Assembly: GCA_025963425.1 (NCBI GenBank)
Contig: JAOPUQ010000145.1
Coordinates: forward strand, 1-8,664
Direction: 5' to 3'
DNA length: 8,664 bases
From: Modestobacter sp.
Lineage (GTDB): Bacteria > Actinomycetota > Actinomycetes > Mycobacteriales > Geodermatophilaceae
Below, piece after piece: positions 1 to 5,641 of the stretch (its first letter is position 1; every line of letters starts with the position of its first letter). Position numbers and translations under genes: made by a program. The notes under the pieces were generated by a model, which worked only from the letters and a program-made list of their open reading frames with translations, did not search any database and had not been told where the DNA came from.

Positions 1-677
1 TCGGCCCGCCCGGCGGCCGCCAGGGCATCGGTCGCCTCGTCGACGGTCAGCGCCAGGTCCTCCTCGCCGATCGCGCCCACCCACGGGAATGCCCCGACGC
101 TGGTGGGAAAGGAGAGTTCGGCCCGGCTGGCGATGACCAGCCGGGCCGCCGCGGGGAGATAGCGGGCGAAGGCGGCCAGCACCTCGAGCGCCTCGGGGGC
201 GGCGGCCAGCCGCTCGGCGTCGTCGAGCACGACGAGCAGCGACCGGTCCCCCACTGCTTCGGCCAGCAACCCGGCGACCTCGGCGTGCGGCAGCTGGGCG
301 GCCAGCGCCGAGGAGGCCACGCCGGCGACCTCGGGGACCTGGCGGGCGAGCGCGGCCTCCAGATAGACGAGCAGCCGGCCGGTGGCGACGTCCGTGGCGT
401 CCAGGTCGAGCCAGACCAGCGGGCGCTGCAACCGGGCGGCCGCCTGCACCAGGGCGGTGGTCTTGCCGGCCCCGGCCGAGGCGTAGACGAAGACCAGCCG
501 ATGCTGCTCGAGCAACCCGGCGAGCAGGGTCTCCAGCCGGCGGCGCGGCACGACGGACTCCGGCAGCGGCGGGGGCACGATCTTGCGGCGGATGATCCAC
601 GACGGTCGCTCGGCAGCAACGGGCATCGCCGACGGGCGTGGTCGGGCGATGGACTCGCTCTGCCCGGACTCCGCCAC
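1..677 (-). CDS. MalT-like LuxR-family transcriptional regulator, N-terminal ATPase part (C-terminus outside window)
   Basis: This is the N-terminal 225 residues of an ATP-binding signal-transduction regulator of the MalT/LAL type. In that family an N-terminal STAND-type ATPase is followed by helical repeats and a C-terminal LuxR helix-turn-helix. Visible here are the typical opening (IIRRKIVPPPLPE, then VVPRRRL, about residues 28-48), a Walker A motif ASAGAGKTT (66-74), WLDLD (about 89-93), a Walker B LLVVLDDAERL (147-157) and the sensor-like strand RLVIASRAELSFP (179-191). The GTG start at 677 is chosen because GGAGGAGGG lies 7 nt upstream. An in-frame ATG at 626 is possible but lacks such a site. 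The LuxR DNA-binding domain is predicted but lies outside the window. The gene is codirectional with the catabolic pair upstream of it, separated by 135 bp that carries repeats. The family call is confident; the target and ligand are unknown. Confidence 0.82.
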   Translation of the reverse strand, partial: MAESGQSESIARPRPSAMPVAAERPSWIIRRKIVPPPLPESVVPRRRLETLLAGLLEQHRLVFVYASAGAGKTTALVQAAARLQRPLVWLDLDATDVATGRLLVYLEAALARQVPEVAGVASSALAAQLPHAEVAGLLAEAVGDRSLLVVLDDAERLAAAPEALEVLAAFARYLPAAARLVIASRAELSFPTSVGAFPWVGAIGEEDLALTVDEATDALAAAGRA

Positions 678-684
678 CGTCGCT

Positions 685-693
685 CCCTCCTCC
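685..693 (-). promoter_or_regulatory. Ribosome binding site deciding the GTG start of the MalT-like regulator
   Basis: On the minus strand the site reads GGAGGAGGG, 7 nt before the GTG at 677. It favours this start over the in-frame ATG 17 codons downstream at 626. Confidence 0.7.
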
Positions 694-722
694 GTCCCCG
701 ACCGGCGGCCTCCGTCCGCCCA

Positions 723-737
723 GCGCCGGACCGGCGC
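723..737. promoter_or_regulatory. 15-bp palindrome upstream of the MalT-like regulator
   Basis: GCGCCGG-A-CCGGCGC is a perfect 7-bp-arm palindrome around A730, about 46 bp upstream of the regulator start. It directly abuts the three 11-bp repeats at 738-770. It may be an operator half of a composite control element. Pure G/C arms can arise by chance in DNA this rich, so confidence is modest. Confidence 0.35.
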
Positions 738-770
738 GGTGACGGCACGGTGACGGTGCGGCGACGGTGA
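738..770. repeat. Three tandem 11-bp direct repeats upstream of the MalT-like regulator
   Basis: Three units lie head to tail: GGTGACGGCAC (738-748), GGTGACGGTGC (749-759) and GGCGACGGTGA (760-770). All share the core GGYGACGG. The 11-bp period is about one helical turn, so each unit would face the same side of the DNA. Known activators such as SARP proteins use direct repeats with 11-bp phasing, and MalT also binds direct repeats. The array lies 61-93 bp upstream of the regulator's start, a reasonable place for an activator site. Function is inferred. Confidence 0.45.
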
Positions 771-812
771 GTATGTGGGCACCGCGCCTCGCGCAGTGCA
801 CATTTCGCTGCG

Positions 813-1631
813 CTATCCCGTGGACGTACCTGCCCGACCGGCGGCGAGGAAGTCGTCGATGTGGGCGTTGAGCTCGTCGGGGCGCTCGAACCAGGCGAGG
901 TGGCCCGCAGCCGGGATGCTCGCCAGCGTCGCCCCGGGGACGAGGCCGGCGACCGTGCGGTTGTACCGGGGCAGGGTGATGAGGTCCTCGTCGCCGTGCA
1001 CCACGAGCGTGGGGCAGGTGATCCTCCCGAGCCGGTCGCGGGTCTCGTGGGAGAGGTCGGCCCGGAAGTGCCCTGCCGTTCCGGTGAGGTTGGTGGACAT
1101 GTGCGCCCTCAGCCGGTTCTCGACCTCGGCCTGACGCTCGGGCTCGGTGTCGTAGAACGTCGGGGAGGACATCCAGAAGCCGAACTGGCCGTACACGTCC
1201 AACGGGCCGTTCTCCAACGCATAGAGGCGGGACTCGAAGTGGCGGCGGATGTGGTGCTCGGCGCTGCTGGAGGACCACGTCGCCACCAGGACCAGAGCGG
1301 CAACGAGGTCGGGGCGGGCCAGCGCGACCTCCTGGGCCACCGCCGACCCCAGGCTGAGGCCGACGACCGTGGCACGCCCGACGTCCAGCGCGTCCAGACA
1401 CCGGATGACGTCGTCGGCCAGGTCGGCGACGGTGAACTGCTCACTGCCGCCCCGGGTGTCACCGCTGCCCCGCAGATCGACGGTCAGGCAGCGGTAGCGG
1501 CCGGCGAAGTGTTCCACCTGCAGATGCCAGCTGGAGCCGCGTAGCCCGGTGCCGGGGATCCACACGATCGTCGGGCCGGAGCCGGTCTCCTCGTAGTGCA
1601 GCTCGAGATCGCCGCAGGCGATGGTCGGCAC
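813..1631 (-). CDS. Alpha/beta-fold hydrolase (3-oxoadipate enol-lactonase-like)
   Basis: A 272-residue cytoplasmic alpha/beta-hydrolase of normal single-domain length with no signal peptide. The early strand and oxyanion segment is IVWIPGTGLRGSSW (22-35). The nucleophile elbow is GLSLGS with Ser93, the acid is probably Asp216 in VHGDEDLIT, and the base is His244 in AAGHLAWFERP. The sequence style (LTVDLRGSGDT, then AHIDDFL near the end) resembles 3-oxoadipate enol-lactonase PcaD and related C-C or ester hydrolases, but the exact substrate cannot be read. The GTG start at 1631 is 3 bp after the stop of the FAH gene, with AGGA (1639-1642 on the plus strand) 7 nt upstream inside that gene's end. 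The two are therefore almost certainly cotranscribed and translationally coupled. Partnership with an FAH enzyme suggests successive steps in degrading an aromatic or keto-acid intermediate. Confidence 0.88.
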   Translation of the reverse strand: MPTIACGDLELHYEETGSGPTIVWIPGTGLRGSSWHLQVEHFAGRYRCLTVDLRGSGDTRGGSEQFTVADLADDVIRCLDALDVGRATVVGLSLGSAVAQEVALARPDLVAALVLVATWSSSSAEHHIRRHFESRLYALENGPLDVYGQFGFWMSSPTFYDTEPERQAEVENRLRAHMSTNLTGTAGHFRADLSHETRDRLGRITCPTLVVHGDEDLITLPRYNRTVAGLVPGATLASIPAAGHLAWFERPDELNAHIDDFLAAGRAGTSTG

Positions 1632-1634
1632 GAC

Positions 1635-2504
1635 TCAGTCCTGCTCGGCGCCGGCGTGGGCGTCCGCGACGAAGGTGTGCCGTAGCTCGCCTATGCCGGC
1701 GACGGTGCTGACCAGTTCGTCGCCGGGGACCAGGTAGCGCGGTGGGGTCCGGCCCATCCCGACCCCCGGCGGGGTCCCGGTGAAGACGACGTCCCCCGGT
1801 AGCAGGGGGAGGACGGCCGACAGGTGCGCGATGATCGCCGGCACCCCGAACAGCAACCGGCTGGTGCGCCCGGACTGGACGACCTCGCCGTTGACCGAGC
1901 AGGACAGCTCCAGGTCGTCGGGGTCGGCGAACTCGTCCGGGGTGACCAGCCAGGGTCCCATCGGGCCGAACCGCGGAAAGGACTTGGCCAGGCTGAACTG
2001 CGGCGCCGGGCCGGCCAGCTGCGAGACGCGTTCGGAGAGGTCCTGACCCACGGTCACCCCGGCCACGTAGGACCAGGCCTGCGGCGCCGGGACCCGCTCG
2101 GCCCGGCGGCCGATCACGGCGACCAGCTCGACCTCCCAGTCGGTGTGCCCGCCGGCGGGCAGGGCCACCTCCCCGTACGGCCCGGTGATGCAGGACGGGA
2201 ACTTGGTGAAGACCGGCGGCGCGGTGTCCGGCGTCGCGAAGCCGGCCTCCGCCGCGTGCTCGGCATAGTTCAGGCCGATGGCGAACACCTGGGCCGGCCG
2301 CGGCGCCGGGGATCCCAGCGCCGCGGCGTCGAAGGACTCGCCGGGCAGATCCGCCGACGACTCCACCCAGGAACGGAACTCCGCCCACCTCTCGTAGATG
2401 CGTTGCGGATCTGCCTCGAAGCGGCCGTCGCTGGCCGTGGCCACGTCGACGGCACGGTCTCCGGCCACGAGTACGAGCCGGCCGTCCAGGTTCGCGATGC
2501 GCAT
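1635..2504 (-). CDS. Fumarylacetoacetate hydrolase (FAH) family protein
   Basis: A 289-residue metal-dependent enzyme of the FAH superfamily, whose members hydrolyse, decarboxylate or isomerise acylpyruvates and related ring-cleavage products. Seen in order: a short N-terminal domain (1-65), FAIGLNYAEHAAEAG (74-88, with His83 and Glu86 at the usual catalytic positions), FTKFPSCITGP (99-109), DWEVELVAVIG (122-132, metal ligands Glu124 and Glu126), VTVGQDLSERV (150-160, metal ligand Asp155), LAKSFPRFGPMGPWL (172-186, Lys174), and FTGTPPGVGMG (241-251). All key residues are present, so it should be active. The ATG at 2504 is chosen because homology-like sequence begins there. The open frame continues upstream to 2837 but that part is non-homologous and overlaps the divergent regulator. 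No strong Shine-Dalgarno precedes the ATG. It is first in an operon with the hydrolase and divergent from a TetR gene that probably controls it. The substrate is not assignable. Confidence 0.9.
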   Translation of the reverse strand: MRIANLDGRLVLVAGDRAVDVATASDGRFEADPQRIYERWAEFRSWVESSADLPGESFDAAALGSPAPRPAQVFAIGLNYAEHAAEAGFATPDTAPPVFTKFPSCITGPYGEVALPAGGHTDWEVELVAVIGRRAERVPAPQAWSYVAGVTVGQDLSERVSQLAGPAPQFSLAKSFPRFGPMGPWLVTPDEFADPDDLELSCSVNGEVVQSGRTSRLLFGVPAIIAHLSAVLPLLPGDVVFTGTPPGVGMGRTPPRYLVPGDELVSTVAGIGELRHTFVADAHAGAEQD

Positions 2505-2559
2505 CGGCGGATGGTCCCGGGGGCAGCGTGAGAGATGGCGAAAGCCGACCGCCGGCCAT

Positions 2560-2594
2560 CTACCCCGGCCATGACCTTGACCCGGCCGGGGTAG
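2560..2594. promoter_or_regulatory. Inverted repeat in the divergent FAH/TetR promoter region, candidate TetR operator
   Basis: CTACCCCGGCC (2560-2570) and GGCCGGGGTAG (2584-2594) are perfect 11-bp inverted arms around a 13-bp spacer that includes TGACCTTGACC. It is the most striking symmetry in the 172-bp gap between the FAH start (2504) and the TetR start (2677). TetR regulators commonly bind inverted repeats in such divergent gaps to repress both themselves and the neighbouring operon. The long spacer means it could instead be two sites or an RNA hairpin. Confidence 0.55.
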
Positions 2595-2664
2595 GTCCCC
2601 GGGAAGTGGCCGTCCCTGCCGACAGCCAGGGAGGACAGTGAGCACGCTGAGCAGGCGGGCTGAC

Positions 2665-2670
2665 GGAGGG
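2665..2670 (+). promoter_or_regulatory. Ribosome binding site deciding the TetR start
   Basis: GGAGGG lies 6 nt before ATG 2677. The in-frame GTG at 2638 has GAGG only 3 nt away, which is too close for efficient initiation, so ATG 2677 is preferred. Confidence 0.6.
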
Positions 2671-2676
2671 TGCACG

Positions 2677-3471
2677 ATGACCAGGAGTGACGACGATCTC
2701 GACCCCGACCTGGTGGCGGTCAACGAGGGCACCGCCGCCGCCGCGGAGTTGACCCGGCCGCCCGGCCTGGACCGGGAGCGCATCCTGTGGGCCGCCGTGG
2801 AGTTCATCGACCGGCACGGCCTGGCCGCGCTGACCATGCGCCGGCTGGGCGCCCAGCTCGGCGTGGAGGCGATGGCCCTCTACCGCTACGTCCCCGGCCG
2901 CGAGGACCTGCTCGACGGTGTGGTGGACAGCGTCGTGGAGACGCTGTTCGACAACGACGACGGCGACGACCTCTACATCGAGGACCACAGTGGCTGGCAG
3001 GACTACCTCGTGCGACTGGCGCACGGGATGCGCCGGATCGCGCTGGCCCATCCGTCGGTCTTCCCGCTGATCACCAGCCGCCCGCCCGCTGCCCCGTGGG
3101 TCCGTCCACCGCTGCGCAGCCTGCGGATGGTCGAGTCCTTCCTCGCCACCCTGACCGACAGCGGTTTCTCCGACCAGGCCGCCGTCGCCGCCTACCGGGC
3201 CTACTCCAGCTTCCTGCTCGGTCACCTGCTGCTGGAGGTCACCCAGATCGGGGCCCAGGTGAGCCTGCTCGACCTGCCGGAGGGCGACCCGGACGTCCAG
3301 GAGGCCACCGACCTGAGCAAGTACCCGAGCCTCCTGCGGACCGAGCCGCTGCTGTCCCAAGACAAGTCGGCCGCCGAGTTCGAGGAGTCGCTGGAGAACC
3401 TGCTGGACCGGTTGACCGGCGTGCTGCACGAGGCCAAGAACTCCGACGACGGATCGGTGATGGACCTCTAG
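2677..3471 (+). CDS. TetR/AcrR family transcriptional regulator with TetR-type C-terminal domain
   Basis: A 264-residue one-component regulator. The N-terminal DNA-binding domain runs from about residue 31 to 82: LDRERILWAAVEFIDRHG (31-48) is helix 1, and LTMRRLGAQLGVEAMALYRYV (52-72) covers helices 2-3 with the recognition helix and its characteristic ALYRYV end, followed by EDLLDGV. The rest is helical and matches the TetR C-terminal (tetracycline-repressor-like) class in style: WQDYLVRLAHGMRRIALAHPS, then a helix-rich ligand and dimer domain, then an acidic EFEESLENLLDRL end. The start is ATG 2677 on ribosome-binding-site grounds; GTG 2638 would add 13 residues. It is divergent from the FAH/hydrolase operon with a symmetric operator candidate between them. 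The simplest reading is a local repressor released by a pathway intermediate. The ligand is unknown. Confidence 0.92.
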   Translation: MTRSDDDLDPDLVAVNEGTAAAAELTRPPGLDRERILWAAVEFIDRHGLAALTMRRLGAQLGVEAMALYRYVPGREDLLDGVVDSVVETLFDNDDGDDLYIEDHSGWQDYLVRLAHGMRRIALAHPSVFPLITSRPPAAPWVRPPLRSLRMVESFLATLTDSGFSDQAAVAAYRAYSSFLLGHLLLEVTQIGAQVSLLDLPEGDPDVQEATDLSKYPSLLRTEPLLSQDKSAAEFEESLENLLDRLTGVLHEAKNSDDGSVMDL

Positions 3472-3536
3472 GACCGGGTCCGCCGGGCAGCCCGGGGGGC
3501 AACTGCGGGATGGCGACGGATTCGCACCGTGCGGCA

Positions 3537-3562
3537 GTTTACGACGTAAACCGGGTGGGCAC
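3537..3562 (+). promoter_or_regulatory. AT-rich 15-bp palindrome overlapping a possible SigB/SigF-type promoter
   Basis: GTTTACG-A-CGTAAAC (3537-3551) is a perfect palindrome and one of the few AT-rich spots in the neighbourhood. Its GTTT is followed after 16 nt by GGGCAC (3557-3562). This is close to the actinobacterial general-stress sigma pattern GTTT-N14-17-GGGTA(C/T), with one mismatch. It lies about 76-101 bp upstream of the PRC-barrel gene. A smaller palindrome, CGCAC-C-GTGCG (3523-3533), precedes it. Either an operator or a stress promoter, or both, is plausible. Confidence 0.4.
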
Positions 3563-3637
3563 CCAGGCTGTGGGCGAGGGACGGCGCACCGACGCGGTCC
3601 CCTCCGACCAGCCGACCCACACCCGGAGGACACACGC

Positions 3638-4435
3638 GTGATCAGCACCCAGGACGTCAACCGCATCATCGGCACCAACGCCGTCGACAGCGACGGCAGC
3701 AAGCTCGGCAAGATCGGCCAGGTCTACCTCGACGACCAGACCGGCCGCCCGGAGTGGGCCACCGTCAGCACCGGCCTGTTCGGCACCCAGGAGAGCTTCG
3801 TACCCCTGGCCCAGGCGGAGATCACCGACGACAGCCTGCGCGTGCCCTACGACAAGGCCCGCATCAAGGACGCTCCCCGCGTCGACGCCGAGCAGGGCCA
3901 CCTGTCCCCCGACGAGGAGGCCGAGCTCTACCGCTACTACGGCGTGACCGACAGCGACGCCGGTCGTACGGAGACCACCGACACCGCCGCGGGCCGAACC
4001 GACACCGCCCGGCACGGGACCGTCGGGCACGACACCTCCGGCCCGACCACCGACAGCGCCATGACGCGCTCGGAGGAGCAGCTCCGCGTCGGCACCCGGC
4101 AGGCCGAGGTCGGCAAGGCCCGGCTCCGCAAGTACGTCGTCGAGGAGCAGGTCACCCAGTCGGTGCCCGTCTCCCACGAGGAGGTGCGCATCGAGCGTGA
4201 GCCGATCACCGACGCGAACGTCGGCGACGCCCTGGACGGGCCGGCCATCTCCGAGGAGGAGCACGAGGTCGTCCTGCACACCGAGCGCCCTGTCGTGACC
4301 AAGGAGGCCGTGCCCGTCGAGCGCGTCCGCCTCGACGTCGACACGGTCGTCGACCAGGAGACCGTCACCGACACGGTCCGCAAGGAGCAGATCGACACCG
4401 ACGGCGTCGACGCCACCGGCACCGCCCGCCGCTGA
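3638..4435 (+). CDS. PRC-barrel and DUF2382 domain-containing protein
   Basis: A 265-residue soluble, acidic protein. Residues 1-105 form a PRC-barrel domain: VNRIIGTNAVDSDGSKLGKIGQVYLDD is the typical glycine-marked beta pattern, followed by PEWATVSTGLFGTQESFVPL. Residues 105-145 are a Thr/Asp/Gly-rich disordered linker. Residues 146-256 match DUF2382: LRVGTRQAEVGKARLRKYVV, then VPVSHEEVRIEREP, then ERPVVTKEAVPVERV, ending in ETVTDTVRKEQI. This architecture is common in actinobacteria and in desiccation- or radiation-tolerant bacteria and is generally associated with stress, but its biochemical role is not established. The GTG start at 3638 has GGAGG 8 nt upstream. The following membrane-protein gene starts 32 bp downstream, so the two are probably one operon ending at the hairpin at 5113-5160. 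Domain assignment is confident; function is not. Confidence 0.93.
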   Translation: MISTQDVNRIIGTNAVDSDGSKLGKIGQVYLDDQTGRPEWATVSTGLFGTQESFVPLAQAEITDDSLRVPYDKARIKDAPRVDAEQGHLSPDEEAELYRYYGVTDSDAGRTETTDTAAGRTDTARHGTVGHDTSGPTTDSAMTRSEEQLRVGTRQAEVGKARLRKYVVEEQVTQSVPVSHEEVRIEREPITDANVGDALDGPAISEEEHEVVLHTERPVVTKEAVPVERVRLDVDTVVDQETVTDTVRKEQIDTDGVDATGTARR

Positions 4436-4467
4436 CCTCCCGCAACGAGCCTCCAGGAGCACAACCC

Positions 4468-5091
4468 ATGGCCAGCAGCACCTCGTCCGAGGACGACCGC
4501 ACCACCGTTACCCAGGCCGGCGCCCGCGTGTCCCGCGGCCCGGGCCGCGACGCCGTCGCCGCCCAGCACGACCGCTTCGGCGGCATCAAGTGGGGGGCGG
4601 CCTTCTTCGGCTGGCTGTCGGCCAACGGGCTCGCCGTCCTGCTGGTCGCGCTCGTCTCCGCCGCGGGGGTGGCCATCGGGCTGACCCAGGGCGTGCCCTC
4701 GGCCGACGAGGCCACCTCGAACGCCGGCGGCATCGGCATCGGCGGCGGCATCGCGCTGCTCGTGGTGCTGTTCCTCGCCTACCTGGCCGGCGGCTACGTC
4801 GCCGGTCGGATGGCCCGCTTCGACGGCATCCGCCAGGGCATCGCGGTGTGGGTCATCGGCCTGCTCATCGTGATCCTGCTGGCCCTGGTCGGCGTGGTCT
4901 TCGGCGCGAAGTACAACGTGCTGTCGCAGCTCAACCTGCCCCGCATCCCCGTCGACGAGGGCACCGCCACCACCGCCGGGATCATCGCCCTGGTCGCCGT
5001 CCTGCTGGTGACACTGCTCGGCGCGATCCTCGGCGGCAAGCTCGGCGACCGTTTCCACCGCAAGGTCGACCGCGCGGGTTTCGACGTCTGA
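4468..5091 (+). CDS. Four-helix membrane protein, function unknown
   Basis: A 207-residue protein with a hydrophilic N-terminus of about 40 residues and four predicted transmembrane segments: about 43-72, 88-113, 124-147 and 168-190. It ends in a short basic cytoplasmic-type tail (GKLGDRFHRKVDRAGF). Small-residue patterns (GGIGIGGGIALLVV, LAGGYVAGRMARFDGIRQG) suggest tight helix packing. The GxxxGR-(M/F)-D loop after helix 2 resembles small actinobacterial membrane proteins often found beside PRC-barrel genes. There is no catalytic signature. The ATG at 4468 has AGGAG 8 nt upstream. It follows the PRC-barrel/DUF2382 gene by 32 bp and precedes a strong hairpin, so it is the last gene of that operon. 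It may anchor or accompany the PRC protein at the membrane during envelope stress, which is inference only. Confidence 0.85.
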   Translation: MASSTSSEDDRTTVTQAGARVSRGPGRDAVAAQHDRFGGIKWGAAFFGWLSANGLAVLLVALVSAAGVAIGLTQGVPSADEATSNAGGIGIGGGIALLVVLFLAYLAGGYVAGRMARFDGIRQGIAVWVIGLLIVILLALVGVVFGAKYNVLSQLNLPRIPVDEGTATTAGIIALVAVLLVTLLGAILGGKLGDRFHRKVDRAGFDV

Positions 5092-5112
5092 GTCCCCGCT
5101 CGACCGCAGTCC

Positions 5113-5160
5113 CTGTACCGCCGTCGCTGGCCGGGAGGAAGGTCAGCGACGGCGGTACAG
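5113..5160 (+). terminator. Long hairpin, factor-independent-like terminator of the PRC/membrane operon
   Basis: CTGTACCGCCGTCGCTG (5113-5129) pairs perfectly with 5144-5160. A G·U pair and two more G-C pairs extend it to a 20-bp stem with an 8-nt loop (5133-5140). It starts 21 nt after the membrane-protein stop. No T-tract follows, which is usual for actinobacterial hairpin terminators. Because it is symmetric, it could also block transcription from the other direction. Confidence 0.75.
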
Positions 5161-5228
5161 CTGCGTCCGGGGCCGGGGTGCCTGAGGCGGGTGTGACGCC
5201 TGGGGCCGGTGCAGCGCGTGGACGGCAG

Positions 5229-5247
5229 TGAGGTAGGCGTTGCCTAC
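5229..5247. promoter_or_regulatory. Palindromic site with partial DtxR/IdeR-box similarity before the small Cys protein
   Basis: GTAGGC-GTT-GCCTAC (5233-5247) is a perfect 6-bp-arm inverted repeat. The 19-mer from 5229 matches the iron-box consensus TWAGGTWAGSCTWACCTWA at 14 of 19 positions by eye. It lies 32-50 bp upstream of ATG 5279 and overlaps an alternative TTG start at 5240. It could be a metal-responsive operator, but the match is imperfect. Confidence 0.35.
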
Positions 5248-5278
5248 AGTTCGCCGTCCGGCTGCCGAACCTCCCCCC

Positions 5279-5509
5279 ATGGGGTTCACCTACCGCACGG
5301 CCCGCGCCGTGATGATGGTCGGGTCCATGACGGCTGCGGGTGGGCCCACACCGCGGCTGATCGGTCCGGCCCACGCGACCATCGGCACGACCGGCCGCAA
5401 GGCGCTGTGCGGCGCCTACGTCGCCCGCGACGAAGAGGTCCCGTGGCCGCCGGAGGCCGCCGTCGTCGACTCGCTCTGCCCGATGTGCAGCGAGCTCGCC
5501 CTCCTCTGA
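5279..5509 (+). CDS. Small Cys/His protein, predicted zinc-binding, function unknown
   Basis: A 76-residue protein (89 if the TTG at 5240 is used). The C-terminal half carries His32, Cys44 in RKALCGAY, and Cys67/Cys70 in CPMC. The spacing H-x11-C-x22-C-x2-C suggests a single structural zinc site like that of other small actinobacterial proteins with an ALCG...CPxC pattern. There are no membrane segments, and the N-terminal 25 residues look unstructured. The start is uncertain. TTG 5240 has GAGG 6 nt upstream but overlaps a palindrome. ATG 5279, chosen here, has no clear ribosome site. GTG 5309 and ATGs at 5312, 5315 and 5327 are also in frame. The gene stands alone between the terminator at 5113-5160 and the helicase gene 132 bp downstream. 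That it is real is likely from the Cys/His pattern; its role is unknown. Confidence 0.6.
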   Translation: MGFTYRTARAVMMVGSMTAAGGPTPRLIGPAHATIGTTGRKALCGAYVARDEEVPWPPEAAVVDSLCPMCSELALL

Positions 5510-5641
5510 GCCACCTGCCCCACCGATGGCCGGCCGGGGCGCGGCGAGCTCCCGCACCCCACCGGGACCAGCAGTCACAGGCACCTCTCCCGTCCGCCCA
5601 GCCTGCCGGGAACGGTCCGTCCGAGCCGGTACACAGGAACC

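Noticed and set aside
47..748. The longest minus-strand frame at the left edge
   Set aside because: Its translation is Pro/Arg/Ser-rich. The correct frame on the same strand, starting at 677, has Walker A and B motifs and a strong ribosome site.
791..813. GCGCAG...CTGCGC inverted repeat at the hydrolase stop as a terminator
   Set aside because: Only a 6-bp stem with an 11-nt loop and no T-tract; too weak to call in this base composition.
2505..2837. N-terminal extension of the FAH protein to an upstream start
   Set aside because: The extra residues are Arg/Pro/Ser-rich, overlap the divergent TetR gene and the inverted repeat, and the FAH domain begins normally at the ATG at 2504.
3471..3495. 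Two small adjacent palindromes after the TetR stop (GGACCGGGTCC and CCGGGCAGCCCGG) as a terminator
   Set aside because: Arms are 5-6 bp with almost no loop, so stable hairpins would be short; a terminator here is possible but not supported.
2560..3711. A 383-codon minus-strand open frame across the TetR gene
   Set aside because: It overlaps a well-recognised TetR gene and the divergent promoter and shows no coding signature.
3937..5058. A 373-codon minus-strand open frame opposite the PRC and membrane genes
   Set aside because: Mirror of two genes with clear domains and ribosome sites; its translation is His/Asp/Gly-rich noise.
5510..5641. Possible gene or RNA in the gap before the helicase
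   Set aside because: It holds only a short GGCCGGCC palindrome and no convincing hairpin, promoter or coding pattern.
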